From contig NC_079477.1 in the NCBI RefSeq assembly GCF_026230105.1, positions 1,555,001 through 1,619,000 of the forward strand: a stretch of DNA of 64,000 nucleotides. Direction: 5' to 3'. The notes below the pieces were generated by a model. The model did not search any database. It was not told the origin of the DNA and saw only the letters and a list, made by a program, of their open reading frames with translations. Each line of letters starts with the position of its first letter. Positions within the stretch are counted from its first letter, which is position 1. The translations under genes were made by a program, and so were the position numbers. Below are positions 25,301 through 37,565 of this stretch, piece after piece. The DNA comes from Diorhabda sublineata (Eukaryota > Arthropoda > Insecta > Coleoptera > Chrysomelidae).

Positions 25301-28300
25301 ATCTAATCTCCGGTGTCAAATGTCACTTGTCTATAGCAACGTCTGTCATCTCTGTCTTTATAGTGTTCCGTTATTTTGTTGGGTTCGACTTCGATTTTAT
25401 GTAAAGCGTCGTAACGTCCTAAACGATATTTTAAAATACTCGAATTTTTAATTTTTTCAACTTTATACTAGAAAAAACGCAAAAAAAAACGATACAAAAT
25501 GAGAGTTATAAGCAGGAGATTTGGTTAACCTCAAAAGTCTATTTATAACAACAAAACTATACATTATCGACTGAATTAATCCAAATTAATCAGTTTAATT
25601 GAATATTTAATCAGAAAACGACAAAAAAAAGTGTTTCAATCGATTTTTAAAGAGTTTCTATGAAAAATTAAACGAATCTAATCTCCGGTGTCAAATGTCA
25701 CTTGTCTATAGCAACGTCTGTCATCTCTGTCTTTATAGTGTTCCGTTATTTTGTTGGGTTCGACTTCGATTTTATGTAAAGCGTCGTAACGTCCTAAACG
25801 ATATTTTAAAATACTCGAATTTTTAATTTTTTCAACTTTATACTAGAAAAAAGCGCCAAAAAAAAAAAAGATACAAAATGAGAGTTATAAGCAGGAGATT
25901 TGGTTAACCTCAAAAGTCTATTTATAACAACAAAACTATACATTATCGACTGAATTAATCCAAATTAATCAGTTTAATTGAAGATTTAATCAGAAAACGA
26001 CAAAAAAAAAGTGTTTCAATCGATTTTTAAAGAGTTTCTATGAAAAATTAAACGAATCTAATCTCCGGTGTCAAATGTCACTTGTCTATAGCAACGTCTG
26101 TCATCTCTGTCTTTATAGTGTTCCGTTATTTTGTTGGGTTCGACTTCGATTTTATGTAAAGCGTCGTAACGTCCTAAACGATATTTTAAAATACTCGAAT
26201 TTTTAATTTTTTCAACTTTATACTAGAAAAAACGCAAAAAAAAAACGATACAAAATGAGAGTTATAAGCAGGAGATTTGGTTAACCTCAAAAGTCTATTT
26301 ATAACAACAAAACTATACATTATCGACTGAATTAATCCAAATTAATCAGTTTAATTGAAGATTTAATCAGAAAACGACAAAAAAAAGTGTTTCAATCGAT
26401 TTTTAAAGAGTTTCTATGAAAAATTAAACGAATCTAATCTCCGGTGTCAAATGTCACTTGTCTATAGCAACGTCTGTCATCTCTGTCTTTATAGTGTTCC
26501 GTTATTTTGTTGGGTTCGACTTCGATTTTATGTAAAGCGTCGTAACGTCCTAAACGATATTTTAAAATACTCGAATTTTTAATTTTTTCAACTTTATACT
26601 AGAAAAAACGCCAAAAAAAAAAAAGATACAAAATGAGAGTTATAAGCAGGAGATTTGGTTAACCTCAAAAGTCTATTTATAACAACAAAACTATACATTA
26701 TCGACTGAATTAATCCAAATTAATCAGTTTAATTGAAGATTTAATCAGAAAACGACAAAAAAAAAGTGTTTCAATCGATTTTTAAAGAGTTTCTATGAAA
26801 AATTAAACGAATCTAATCTCCGGTGTCAAATGTCACTTGTCTATAGCAACGTCTGTCATCTCTGTCTTTATAGTGTTCCGTTATTTTGTTGGGTTCGACT
26901 TCGATTTTATGTAAAGCGTCGTAACGTCCTAAACGATATTTTAAAATACTCGAATTTTTAATTTTTTCAACTTTATACTAGAAAAAACGCAAAAAAAAAA
27001 CGATACAAAATGAGAGTTATAAGCAGGAGATTTGGGTAACCTCAAAAGTCTATTTATAACAACAAAACTATACATTATCGACTGAATTAATCCAAATTAA
27101 TCAGTTTAATTGAATATTTAATCAGAAAACGACAAAAAAAAGTGTTTCAATCGATTTTTAAAGAGTTTCTATGAAAAATTAAACGAATCTAATCTCCGGT
27201 GTCAAATGTCACTTGTCTATAGCAACGTCTGTCATCTCTGTCTTTATAGTGTTCCGTTATTTTGTTGGGTTCGACTTCGATTTTATGTAAAGCGTCGTAA
27301 CGTCCTAAACGATATTTTAAAATACTCGAATTTTTAATTTTTTCAACTTTATACTAGAAAAAACGCCAAAAAAAAACGATACAAAATGAGAGTTATAAGC
27401 AGGAGATTTGGTTAACCTCAAAAGTCTATTTATAACAACAAAACTATACATTATCGACTGAATTAATCCAAATTAATCAGTTTAATTGAAGATTTAATCA
27501 GAAAACGACAAAAAAAAGTGTTTCAATCGATTTTTAAAGAGTTTCTATGAAAAATTAAACGAATCTAATCTCCGGTGTCAAATGTCACTTGTCTATAGCA
27601 ACGTCTGTCATCTCTGTCTTTATAGTGTTCCGTTATTTTGTTGGGTTCGACTTCGATTTTATGTAAAGCGTCGTAACGTCCTAAAATATATTTCGTACGA
27701 AACTAGTTCAATAGTTCAATGAAAGACAACCAAACAGAAGACAAAAAACAATACAAAATGAGAGTTATAAACGAAACTAATAAAACATACAAATAGTACA
27801 GTGAACGAAGCAAATTATCTCGCAATTTTAAATATCTTGATGGATTAATTTGAAATTTTGACAGAAGCGCTCAAAAATGATGGAAATAACAAATCTGATT
27901 TGGTGCCAATGTAAGCTTCTACCCTTACTCGGGGGTGAATGTCACCCTTTCTCGTGGGTGGGAATTTAAATAACACCGGAAGTCGATAGAGAATTGAATT
28001 TTATGATGAAAATGTAGAATGACGTTTTTTATTTAACTTAATAGTTTCAGAGTTATTCGTGATTGAAAATTTAGAAAAAAAAAACACGTTTTTCAACATG
28101 TTTTCGTGAAAAACTCGAAAACTACGCATTTTTAGGAAAAAATTATTCTCATCAAAATTGAAGCTTATAAAAAAATATACAAATTAGTCAGTTCAAATTG
28201 AATTTTTTAAATAATATTCAGCAACTTATGAGTCACTGAATATCTATTTTTTCTTTTTCGTAAATTTATGTGGAAGTTTGAGCTCAAATAACGGAAAAAC

Positions 28301-31300
28301 TATCAATTTTTCGTAAAAAACTATTATAAACATTTTTAAAGTACTTTTTCAGACCTTTAAAATGAGTTTTTACAAAACCGCCTGCCATGAAAATTAAGCG
28401 AGTTATGACGAAAATTAAAAAAAAAACGTCTTTTAACATTTTTTCGTGAAAAACTCGAAAACTACGCATTTTCTGAAAAAATTTATTCTTATCAAAATTG
28501 AAGCTTATAAAAAAACAAAGAAATTAGTCAGTTCGAATCAAATTTTTTAAATAATATTCAGCATCTTATGAGTCACTGAAAATCTATTTTTTCTTTTTCA
28601 GAAATTTATGCAGAAGTTTGAATTCAAATAACGGAAAAACTAACAATTTTTCGTAAAAAACTGTAATAAACATTTTTAAAGTACTTTTTCAGACCTTTAA
28701 AATGAGTTTTTACAAAACCCCCTGCCATGAAAATTAAGCCAGTTATGACGAAAATTAAAAAAAAAAGTTTTTCAACATTTTTTCGTGAAAAACTCGAAAA
28801 TTACTCATTTTCTCGAAAAAATTATTCTTATCAAAATTGAAGTTTATAAAAAAACAAAGAAATTAGTCAGTTCGAATCAAATTTTTTAAATAATATTCAG
28901 CATCTTATGAGTCACTGAAAATCTATTTTTTCTTTTTCAGAAATTTATGCAGAAGTTTGAATTCAAATAACGGAAAAACTAACAATTTTTCGTAAAAAAC
29001 TGTAATAAACATTTTTAAAGTACTTTTTCAGACCTTTAAAATGAGTTTTTACAAAACCCCCTGCCATGAAAATTAAGCCAGTTATGACGAAAATTAAAAG
29101 AAAAAGTTTTTCAACATTTTTTCGTGAAAAACTCGAAAATTACGCATTTTCTGGAAAAAATTATTCTTATCAAAATTGAAGCTTATAAAAAAACAAAGAA
29201 ATTAGTCAGTTCGAATCAAATTTTTTAAATAATATTCAGCATCTTATGAGTCACTGAAAATCTATTTTTTCTTTTTCAGAAATTTATGCAGAAGTTTGAA
29301 TTCAAATAACGGAAAAACTAACAATTTTTCGTAAAAAACTGTAATAAACATTTTTAAAGTACTTTTTCAGACCTTTAAAATGAGTTTTTACAAAACCCCC
29401 TGCCATGAAAATTAAGCCAGTTATGACGAAAATTAAAAAAAAAAGTTTTTCAACATTTTTTCGTGAAAAACTCGAAAATTACGCATTTTCTGGAAAAAAT
29501 TATTCTTATCAAAATTGAAGCTTATAAAAAAACAAAGAAATTAGTCAGTTCGAATCAAATTTTTTAAATAATATTCAGCATCTTATGAGTCACTGAAAAT
29601 CTATTTTTTCTTTTTCAGAAATTTATGCAGAAGTTTGAATTCAAATAACGGAAAAACTAACAATTTTTCGTAAAAAACTGTAATAAACATTTTTAAAGTA
29701 CTTTTTCAGACCTTTAAAATGAGTTTTTACAAAACCCCCTGCCATGAAAATTAAGCCAGTTATGACGAAAATTAAAAAAAAAAGTTTTTCAACATTTTTT
29801 CGTGAAAAACTCGAAAATTACGCATTTTCTGGAAAAAATTATTCTTATCAAAATTGAAGCTTATAAAAAAACAAAGAAATTAGTCAGTTCGAATCAAATT
29901 TTTTAAATAATATTCAGCATCTTATGAGTCACTGAAAATCTATTTTTTCTTTTTCAGAAATTTATGCAGAAGTTTGAATTCAAATAACGGAAAAACTAAC
30001 AATTTTTCGTAAAAAACTGTAATAAACATTTTTAAAGTACTTTTTCAGACCTTTAAAATGAGTTTTTACAAAACCGCCTGCCATTAAAATTAAGCGAGTT
30101 ATGACGAAAATTAAAAAAAAAACGTCTTTTAACATTTTTTCGTGAAAAACTCGAAAACTACGCATTTTCTGAAAAAATTTATTCTTATCAAAATTGAAGC
30201 TTATAAAAAAACAAAGAAATTAGTCAGTTCGAATCAAATTTTTTAAATAATAATCAGCATCTTATGAGTCACTGAAAATCTATTTTTTCTTTTTCGTAAA
30301 TTTATGTGGAAGTTTGAGCTCAAATAACGGAAAAACTATCAATTTTTCGTAAAAAACTATAATAAACATTTTTAAAGTACTTTTTCAGACCTTTAAAATG
30401 AGTTTTTACAAAACCCCCTGCCATGAAAATTAAGCCAGTTATGATGAAAATTAAAAAAAAAAGTTTTTCAACATTTTTTCGTGAAAAACTCGAAAATTAC
30501 GCATTTTCTGGAAAAAATTATTCTTATCAAAATTGAAGCTTATAAAAAAACAAAGAAATTAGTCAGTTCGAATCAAATTTTTTAAATAATATTCAGCATC
30601 TTATGAGTCACTGAAAATCTATTTTTTCTTTTTCAGAAATTTATGCAGAAGTTTGAATTCAAATAACGGAAAAACTAACAATTTTTCGTAAAAAACTGTA
30701 ATAAACATTTTTAAAGTACTTTTTCAGACCTTTAAAATGAGCTTTCACAAAACCGTTTAGCATGAAAATTAAGCGAGTTATGACGAAAATTAAAAAAAAC
30801 ACGTTTTTCAACATTTTTTCGTGAAAAACTGGAAATTTACGCATTTTCTGGAAAAAATTATTCTTATCAAAATTGAAGCTTATAAAAAAACAAAGAAATT
30901 AGTCAGTTCAAATCGAATTTTTTAAATAATATTCAGCAACTTATGAGTCGCTGAAAGTCAATTTTTTCTTTTTCGTAAATTTATGCAGAGGTTTGAGCTC
31001 AAATAACGGAAAAACTATCAATTTTTCGTAAACATTTGTAATGAACATTTTTAAAGTACTTTTTTGGTTCTTTAAAATGAGTTTTTACAAAACCGTCTGC
31101 CATGAAAATTAAGCGAGTTATGACGAAAATAAGTTAAGAAACTCGAATTTGAAAAAAAAAATCGATAAATTTGACACCATGAGGCGGCAAAATTAAAATT
31201 AATCGTAGCCCCTGTAAAATTATCTTTGTTCAAGCCCTAACAACAAGTTCCAAAAGTTTGAATGTTTTAGTACACGTAAATTTTGAAAAAAGTTGTTTAA

Positions 31301-34300
31301 TGGGCAATTATTTTTTTCGATTTAAAAAAAAAACGTTATTATTTCAAAATATCTCAAAAACTATTGCATCAACGAAAGAATTTGTTGGTAACTAAAATTT
31401 AGCTTTCATTTTACTGAACATTTTACATTTTTTTAAAATCACGTAGCTTGAAAATTAAACGAGATATAAGCGTTTAAATTATCAATTTCAATACTAAGCT
31501 AGAGGGTTTTTTACCCTTTAACATCAAAATTCTCTGAAGAAAAGGGTCTAGAAGAGTTGCAAATGTCATGGTTTTGTAGCTTATGAAATTCCCTACAAAA
31601 TGGTGTATGGATGAATACAAAAAATTCAAAGGGAAGCCGAGTTATTATTAAAAAACCGAATACATTTTTCTAGAAGTAATACTGGAAAATTACGAAACGT
31701 CTAAGTCTTGATCTTTATGGATTATTTATATTTTTTTAAGTGTATTAGGGTAGTTTTTAAGGGTAATTACATATAAAAAATAGAAATATCAATAACATTT
31801 CACATGTTTGAACACAACTATAGCCCATTACAGCTTCAACTCATTAATTTTCAATTTATCGGAATAAGGGGTGATTTTCACCCCTTAAAAATAAAAATTA
31901 TACTTTGCAACCAAGTCAGGTTTGAAGTTAAGATGAACTTAATTCCAAATTTTCAAAAAAAAATCAATAAAAATCCTCAAAATTACGAGGTTTCGATCGA
32001 TTTTAAGCACGAATGGCTGTACCAAAAGATAATGTTGATAAAATAAAAGAAAAAGGATTCAGGTTGACAAAAAAAGGGTGAAAAATATTAACAAATATGG
32101 GTAGATCACTTCAAGGACCTGCTAAATGAATTCAGCACAGAAAAGGACCGAAAACAGGAGGAGAATGATCAAGGAATCTCGAGCAATTGAAGAAATTAAC
32201 GAAATCATGAATGAAATTAAAAATGGAAAAGGAACAAAATCTATAGCGTCCAATATGATGCAATAGAGTCCTGGTGGTAGAAAATGACGCGGCAGGATAA
32301 GGACGAAATGGTTATAAGAGGCGGAGGAGTAGATACGAGGATTGATCCATCTAAACAAGATTTGCTGCCAAAGTTTCAAAGATCCATCCGAGCTGACTGG
32401 CGGCGGACTTCTTCAAAGGTTGGAGTTTGTCTATGGTCTATTAGAATTAGAATTAGTACGCAAATTTTTTGAAAATAAACTTAAAAGCAACGGATCCTTT
32501 TTCCCAACCTTCGTGATTGAAAAATATGGTTCTGGCGGCGTTGACTTCGTCGTTATTTCTAATATAAACGTGTTTGATGACGGCGTCTTCTCTTCCTTTT
32601 CGAAAATAATCTGTAACAAGGTTAGTATCGCACATTTGGATGCTTCTGTAAAATTTATCGTGTCGATTTTCGAATTCCTCTTCTATAACTTCCGGAATCG
32701 TGCAATCGAAATCTTGAAATCTCGTTATGCGAGTTACCAAACCATCGTACGAGATGAAAGGGGCGTATTCTTCTATCAGCACTCTTTTATAGTTGGTAAT
32801 ACGATAACCTGGAATGAATTTTTCCTTTATGTATCGGTTATGCGATAAAATACTTTTTATTCTACTCCAGGTGTGATTCAAACTTGGTTATCAACAGTAA
32901 AATATCGGGTAGACAAAGTTTAGACGAGACTGAACGACCTGCAAGGATCAGCATCACAGGGATCGACCAAATCAAGTGACGACTCCAGGAATGTTGAATA
33001 AAATCCACTGGATGATCGTCGACGGAAAGTGCGCCAGCTAGAAGACATGGTCAGCGTCGTGAAGATGTTTCCAAAACAAAGGGAAGACCGGCTCCAAAGA
33101 AGGCAAAGTTATTGCGACGTTTGAGCAAAGAAACGGCTAAGAAGAAGGTGTTGTTTCATCGATACAACGCACCAGGTCACGCATCCGCTATTACAATGAC
33201 TAAAGTTAACGAATCAAGCTTTGAATTGCTACTTCATGCTTCCTAATAGCCGGATTTAGCCCCTTAGGATTATTTTCTGTTTCCAGACTTGAAAATACGA
33301 CTCAGTGGTCGAAGATTTTCCAACGACGAAGAAATGATTTCGCCAGTTGATGTCTATTTTGAAAAGAAAAAGTTTTGTTCCTAAATTTCTTTGTTGATCC
33401 AGTTCCTTCTGGATCCATCCTCTTATATTTTAACCAATACTGTAACAACAAGATGAAACCCAGGTTTTTGGTCCAAAATGGTCTGGTTTTTGTCCAGCAG
33501 CGGTCGAAACAGGAATGTTCATGATGTTTAAACGAGGCCGTACGACCTGCAAGGACCAGCATCACAGTGATCGACCAAATGAAGTGACGACTCCAGGAAT
33601 GTTGAATAAAATCCACTGGATGATCGTCGACGGAAAGTGCGCCAGCTGGAAGACATGGTCAGCGTCGTGAAGATGTTTCCAAAACAAAGGGAAGACCGGC
33701 TCCAAAGAAGGCAAAGTTATTGCGACGTTTGAGCAAAGAAACGGCTAAGAAGAAGGTGTTGTTTCATCGATACAACGCACCAGGTCACGCATCCGCTATT
33801 ACAATGACTAAAGTTAACGAATCAAGCTTTGAATTGCTACTTCATGCTTCCTAATAGCCGGATTTAGCCCCTTAGGATTATTTTCTGTTTCCAGACTTGA
33901 AAATACGACTCAGTGGTCGAAGATTTTCCAACGACGAAGAAATGATTTCGCCAGTTGATGTCTATTTTGAAAAGAAAAAGTTTTGTTCCTAAATTTCTTT
34001 GTTGATCCAGTTCCTTCTGGATCCATCCTCTTATATTTTAACCAATACTGTAACAACAAGATGAAACCCAGGTTTTTGGTCCAAAATGGTCTGGTTTTTG
34101 TCCAGCAGCGGTCGAAACAGGAATGTTCATGATGTTTAAACGAGGCCGTACGACCTGCAAGGACCAGCATCACAGTGATCGACCAAATGAAGTGACGACT
34201 CCAGGAATGTTGAATAAAATCCACTGGATGATCGTCGACGGAAAGTGCGCCAGTTGGAAGACATGGTCAGCGTCGTGAAGATGTTTCCAAAACAAAGGGA

Positions 34301-37161
34301 AGACCGGCTCCAAAGAAGGCAAAGTTATTGCGACGTTTGAGCAAAGAAACGGCTAAGAAGAAGGTGTTGTTTCATCGATACAACGCACCAGGTCACGCAT
34401 CCGCTATTACAATGACTAAAGTTAACGAATCAAGCTTTGAATTGCTACTTCATGCTTCCTAATAGCCGGATTTAGCCCCTTAGGATTATTTTTTGTTACC
34501 AGACTTGAAAATACGACTCAGTCGTCGAAGATTTTCCAACGATGAAGGAATTATTTCGCCAGTTGATGTCTATTTTAAAAAGAAAAAGTTTTGATCCTAA
34601 ATTTCTTTGTTGATCCAGTTCCTTCTGGATCCATCCTCTTATATTTTAACCAATACTGTAACAACAAGATGAAACCCAGGTTTTTGGTCCAAAATGGTCT
34701 AGGTTTTTGTCCAGTAGCGGTCGAAACAGGCTGCCGAATGTTGATGATGTTTAGACGAGACCTGCAAGGACCAGCATCGACCAAATGAAGTGACGACTCC
34801 AGGAATGTTGAATAAAATCCACTGGATGATCGTCGACCGAATGTGCGCCAGTTGGAAGACATGGTCAGCGTCGTGAAGATGTTTCCGTAACAAAGGGAAG
34901 ACCGGCTCAAAAGAAGGCAAAGTTATTGCGACGTTTGAGCAAAGAAATCGAGCAAAAACGGTCACAATTGGCTAAGAAGAAGGTGTTGTTTCATCAATAC
35001 AATGCACCAGGTTTTGTTCCTAAATTTCTTTGTTGGTCCAGTTCCTTCTGGATCCATCCTCTTATATTTTAACCAATACTGTAATAACAAGATGAAACCC
35101 AGGTTTTTGGTCCAAAATGGTGTAGGTTTTTGTATAAACAGCTCCTGTTTAAAGTACTCACCTTCCGGGAAGCGTTTTTTCAACGATTCGTGCGGTATGT
35201 TTATCTTCATGGACCAAGACGTCGGCATATCTAAATGTTTCTCTTCGTACATGTCCCTCACGTCGTCATCGTCTCCCAAATCTTTGGGTTTCTGTTTTCT
35301 ATACTTCATTGGTTCGGCCACCAAGAAGTGTATCCATTTTTCGTTATTTTGCAAATCGAATTCCAGATCCGCCATACCTTTAGAGCAATCTTGTAAATTC
35401 ACGTAATAATTCTGATGGTTCCAAATACTTTCAATCCCCAAATATATATCGGTATCTAGGGGATGGGAGAATCCCGTGCTGGGTTCGATGTAAAACGGTT
35501 CTTGTACGTCTTTTTCCGAAGGTAAAATTAATACCCAAGCGTGGATCCGTTGACCTTCTAGTTCGTCCTCTGGACGAGCTTCTTCCTCCAATCTCTTCCG
35601 ACTTAAAAACAATTGGAAATTATTATCCAAACCAAGAAGTTCGTTTATTAAAGTTTAAAGAAGAAGAAACCAGGAGAAGGAAATGTACTAACAGCGCTTC
35701 CTCTGCTATTTTGGCTTCCTTTTCGCGTACTTTATCCAGTTCTCTCTGTTCCATCATCAATAGAAATTTGCTTCTCAAATCTTTGGGAGGTTTCAATTTG
35801 TATTTTTCTTCGATTGGCGTTTCCGGCGGTTTTTCTTCTTCTTCTTTGAAAGGCGGTATCGGACAATCGGTTCTGATCATTATTCTCAAAGTTACGTCTT
35901 TAATTGCGTAGCCCGATACAACAAAAGCGTCATATCCTACTCCTGCAATAACGAAAAACTTCATCTATAAATTCAATACAGTAAATTTGAATTTCCCGCA
36001 AAAATTAAATGTCACTATTTGATTGACAATCTACTGCAATAATTCCAACGGTTTTCTAACTTTTCGAACGCTTGGATTCGTCTTTTTGGATCAAAATTCA
36101 ATTCAACCATCGACTTCTGATTTATTACGTGTCAACATGACCGAAAACTGCTCGGAATCATCGACGTTGTTGTTTTCGATCGACAGTAACGAATTTTTTC
36201 GATGTTTTTTGGAGTAATAACCTCAAAAACATCAAAAGCTTCATTTAAATTGCTGTCACTTCTTTCTGACTAATCGAAATGTCATGAAATTTGACATATA
36301 GTATTTGGAAAGTTGGTACTTCATAAACGTCATACGGTTTTGACAATGACAGCGCCATTTAAATTAGTATTTCCCGCTACAATTTGATTGACAGTTGAAG
36401 CTTTAGATTTTGTAAGGTTATGTGTTGCAGTGCACCCTAAATCGTATCGGTAAGATGCGTTTGAAAGTGAGAAAAACACCCCGTGCTGTTATTACAAACC
36501 TATGAGGATCGAACAAAGTGTGGTGGCTAGTTCGAAAGTTTGTCCACTTTGTCTTAGCAAAGTCGTGTGTGGGGAATAGAGTCGGATGGGCAATAAAGTC
36601 GGTATATCTTCCATGGGTTCGAATTTAATATGGTCCGCTAAGAAGCTGGCGCATCCTTGCCAAGTTTCCAGTTCCGGATAGGGCACGTTTGTCGGACGAA
36701 TGGTCGTGCACACCATTTTGACTATACCACATTCGTTTTCTGCAGCTAAAAGTAACGGCTTCCTATCGGGAAATTTTTGTACGAATTGTTTCCTGAAAAA
36801 ATACAAAAAATTAACCTTATTTTTATATAAAATATATGCCTATATACCTGAAGTTTTCCGTATATAAAAGCAACACCTTTTCCTTTTCGTTATTTTTCAA
36901 ATATCTCATGGGAAAATTCGTCCTGTCTTCAAAAAACGGTTCCAGCACTTCCGGCCAACACATTTTTATCAAACCCAATTCGTATCCGATTTCCTTTAAA
37001 TGTTCGTGAGTTAAATCCACCGGTTCCGGTAAAATTCGAGGTTTATCCAACAATTTAAAATAAGAAAACTTTTCTTCTTCTTCTTCTATTTCTTCCCCGT
37101 CTTCGGGATTCGAATATAAATATCCGTATACATCTTCGTCATCGTTAACCGGAGAATCCAT
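22383..37161 (-). CDS. DRC7: Dynein regulatory complex subunit 7 (CCDC135 / lobo), complete, eight exons
   Basis: Exons on minus: 37161-36848, 36792-36500, 35942-35693, 35601-35162, 32808-32509, 23530-23061, 23004-22803 and 22735-22383. They total 2622 nt (873 aa), close to the usual length of the family, and phases match at every junction. Donors at 32508 (GTTGGG) and 35692 (GTTAGT) are weak but are the ones that keep phase and homology. DRC7 is part of the nexin-dynein regulatory complex, which links doublet microtubules in motile cilia and sperm tails. An acidic N-terminus is followed by LLLYTENFRKQFVQKFPDRK and AENECGIVKMVCTT. Next come the transglutaminase-like stretch (TFELATTLCSILIGVGYDAF), GIESIWNHQNYYVNLQDC, and a coiled C-terminal part with RLNRHKELASVRY. 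The vertebrate protein has Cys where this one has Thr in TFEL (from memory). Intron 23531-32508 is almost entirely satellite DNA. Confidence 0.95.
23400..27687 (+). repeat. Satellite C: exon-derived array, eleven copies of about 377 bp
   Basis: The string TCCGGTGTCA, inside the DRC7 exon at 23421, recurs at 23796, 24176, 24552, 24931, 25309, 25684, 26064, 26440, 26819, 27195 and 27571. Each unit carries about 110-120 bp matching the upstream-most part of that exon, including its 3' splice site (minus-strand TTTAG|GACG), plus about 260 bp of intron. Copies share changes absent from the true exon, such as TATAGCAACGTCTGTCATC for TGTAGTAGAGCCTGTCGTC. They derive from one altered founder. A copy used as an exon would reach a stop soon after the amplified segment. 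The array fills half of the large DRC7 intron. Confidence 0.95.
27985..31135 (+). repeat. Satellite B, array 2: leader plus nine monomers of about 340 bp, inside the DRC7 intron
   Basis: Same family as 20067-21888. It starts with the same non-repeated leader (GATAGAGAATTGAATTTTAT, then GTTTTTTATTTAACTTAATA). Nine occurrences of GAGTTATGACGAAAAT or close variants lie between about 28400 and 31125. Several central monomers (about 28740-29980) are almost identical to one another, which points to recent local amplification. The last monomer carries ATTTGTAATGAACATT, matching the end of array 1. Confidence 0.95.
31136..32094. other. Remainder of the DRC7 large intron
   Basis: AT-rich sequence with motifs such as ATATCTCAAAAACTATTG and AACGAGATATAAGCG, which recall the satellites. 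A 9-bp hairpin AAGGGGTGA / TCACCCCTT lies at 31866-31886. No coding region. Confidence 0.45.
32095..32290 (+). mobile_element. RTE-like LINE polymerase fragment
   Basis: One frame reads VDHFKDLLNEFSTEKD, like the WxxHFxxLLN block upstream of the RT domain. After a frameshift, IEEINEIMNEIKNGKG recalls the conserved ExEEVxxAIxxLKNGKAPG segment of RTE-type elements. Both are short and broken by stops. Confidence 0.55.
32911..35145 (+). repeat. Tandem array of about 608-bp units carrying a mariner transposase fragment
   Basis: The marker ATGTTGAATAAAATCCACTG lies at 32991, 33599, 34207 and 34805 (spacing 608, 608, 598). The first three units are nearly identical and the fourth is cut short. Each unit contains a dead C-terminal mariner transposase piece reading AKKKVLFHRYNAPGHASAIT, then PDLAP and DYFLFPDLK with stops between. 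A 110-bp module (TTTCTTTGTTGATCCAGTTC onward) of unknown origin follows. The last unit jumps from NAPG straight into that module. The array sits in the DRC7 intron 32809-35161. Confidence 0.9.
36010..36420 (+). repeat. Dispersed non-coding repeat, copy in a DRC7 intron
   Basis: The strings ATTACGTGTCAACATGACC and ACTTCATAAACGTCATACGG, followed by TTTTGACAATGACAGCGCCA, match the same order of strings at about 59235-59345 in the adenylyl cyclase gene. Diverged copies of one unnamed element. Confidence 0.5.
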
Positions 37162-37565
37162 TTTTGTTAATGTAATTGACAGTTGCTGACTGACGGACGC
37201 ACTTATTATTAGATCGATGGTTTCTACGTTACAAAATAAGTCGATGTACAAGTTTGGTTATTGTGTTAATGTGATTGACAGTTGCTGGCTGACGGACGCA
37301 CTTATTATTAGATCGATGGTTTCTACGTTACAAAATAAGTCGATGTACAAGTTTGGTTATTGTGTTAATGTGATTGACAGTTGCTGGCTGACGGACGCAC
37401 TTATTATTAGATCGATGGTTTCTACGTTACAAAATAAGTCGATGTACAAGTTTGGTTATTGTGTTAATGTGATTGACAGTTGCTGACTGACGGACGCACT
37501 TATTATTAGATCGATGGTTTCTACGTTACGAAATAAGTCGATGTACAAGTTTGGTTATTGCTCGA
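37162..37565 (+). repeat. 99-bp tandem repeat abutting the DRC7 start codon, four copies
   Basis: The marker AGTTGCTG lies at 37181, 37280, 37379 and 37478, exactly 99 bp apart. The first copy starts within a few bases of the DRC7 initiator ATG, so the array occupies the 5' UTR or core promoter. Because 99 is divisible by three, it extends the open frame upstream on minus (about 30 extra residues) and also opens 89 codons on plus. I take neither as protein. Confidence 0.9.

Noticed and set aside
37162..37251. Upstream in-frame extension of DRC7
   Set aside because: The extra residues are encoded by the 99-bp repeat. The ATG at 37159-37161, followed by an acidic N-terminus, is the better start.
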